Shown here: in pieces, positions 6,093 through 6,166 of the stretch
Numbering within the stretch: position 1 is the stretch's first letter
Layout of the letters: every line of letters begins with the position of its first letter
Notes under the pieces: model-generated
What the model saw: the letters and a program-made list of their open reading frames with translations, nothing else
Database searches by the model: none
Told to the model about the DNA's origin: nothing
Origin: Methanomicrobiales archaeon
GTDB lineage: Archaea > Halobacteriota > Methanomicrobia > Methanomicrobiales > Methanoculleaceae
Reading direction: 5' to 3'
Assembly (NCBI GenBank): GCA_012510335.1
Contig: JAAZIF010000206.1
Span: 1 to 6,166, forward strand
Length of the DNA: 6,166 nt
Position numbers and translations under genes: made by a program

Positions 6093-6166
6093 GGTTCAGG
6101 TTCTTCAGGCTACCGGCCGCTCACAATCTGATGCCTGCGTCCCGGTTGCATTCTTATCTTAGTACA
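6093..6166 (-). promoter_or_regulatory. Upstream region of the histidine kinase gene, possible promoter at 6148-6166
   Basis: These 74 bases hold no gene. Read on the - strand, the distal end is AT-rich (ACTAAGATAAGAATGCAA at about 6147-6164), while the part next to the start is GC-rich with no clear ribosome binding site. A TATA-type element there would give a leader of roughly 30-45 bases. The window ends before the upstream part can be judged. Confidence 0.25.

Noticed and set aside
1..6166. CRISPR array, tRNA, rRNA, insertion sequence or attachment site
   Set aside because: No spaced direct repeats, cloverleaf with a CCA-adjacent acceptor, rRNA motifs, transposase or terminal inverted repeats were seen on either strand.

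Overview
The window is GC-rich, densely coding DNA that looks like a methanogenic archaeon of the Methanomicrobiales, most like Methanoculleus. This placement is inference. It rests on the histidine kinase (its RHDILNQ phosphoacceptor box and the IEFTRDYQDMGV segment after it are typical of Methanomicrobia kinases as I know them), on an AT-rich TATA-like element at about the right distance before the ruv genes, and on my recollection that members of this order carry bacterial-type ruvABC. No rRNA, tRNA, CRISPR array or mobile element is visible.

Layout. (1) Positions 2-718 (+) hold the C-terminal part of a thioredoxin reductase/AhpF-type flavoprotein that begins before the window. (2) Positions 750-1709 (+) hold a strongly acidic protein I do not recognise, with a winged-helix-like C-terminus, in the same orientation and close enough to be co-transcribed. 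(3) Positions 1710-2104 are a 395-base gap with no convincing gene. It is pyrimidine-rich on the + strand, holds two hairpin-capable inverted repeats, and ends in a short AT-rich stretch taken as the ruv promoter. (4) Positions 2105-4182 (+) hold a compact ruvC-ruvA-ruvB operon: a 3-base gap, then an ATGA start/stop overlap. (5) Positions 4173-6092 (-) hold a membrane histidine kinase (MASE3, PAS, histidine kinase core) that converges on ruvB, and the two stop regions overlap by 10 bases. (6) Positions 6093-6166 are the kinase upstream region.

How the genes work together. RuvA binds the four-way Holliday junction, RuvB rings drive branch migration and RuvC cuts the junction. All three proteins appear full length with their catalytic residues intact, so this should be a complete bacterial-style resolvasome in an organism whose domain normally uses Hjc. 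The flavoprotein and the acidic protein form a separate unit, and nothing visible links them to recombination. The kinase has no response regulator in the window.

The items most worth a second look are the complete RuvCAB cassette in an apparent archaeon, the choice of ruvC start (leaderless ATG or Shine-Dalgarno-led GTG), an 8-bp hairpin exactly at the ruvB/kinase stop overlap, the atypical cofactor motifs of the flavoprotein, and the unidentified acidic protein.
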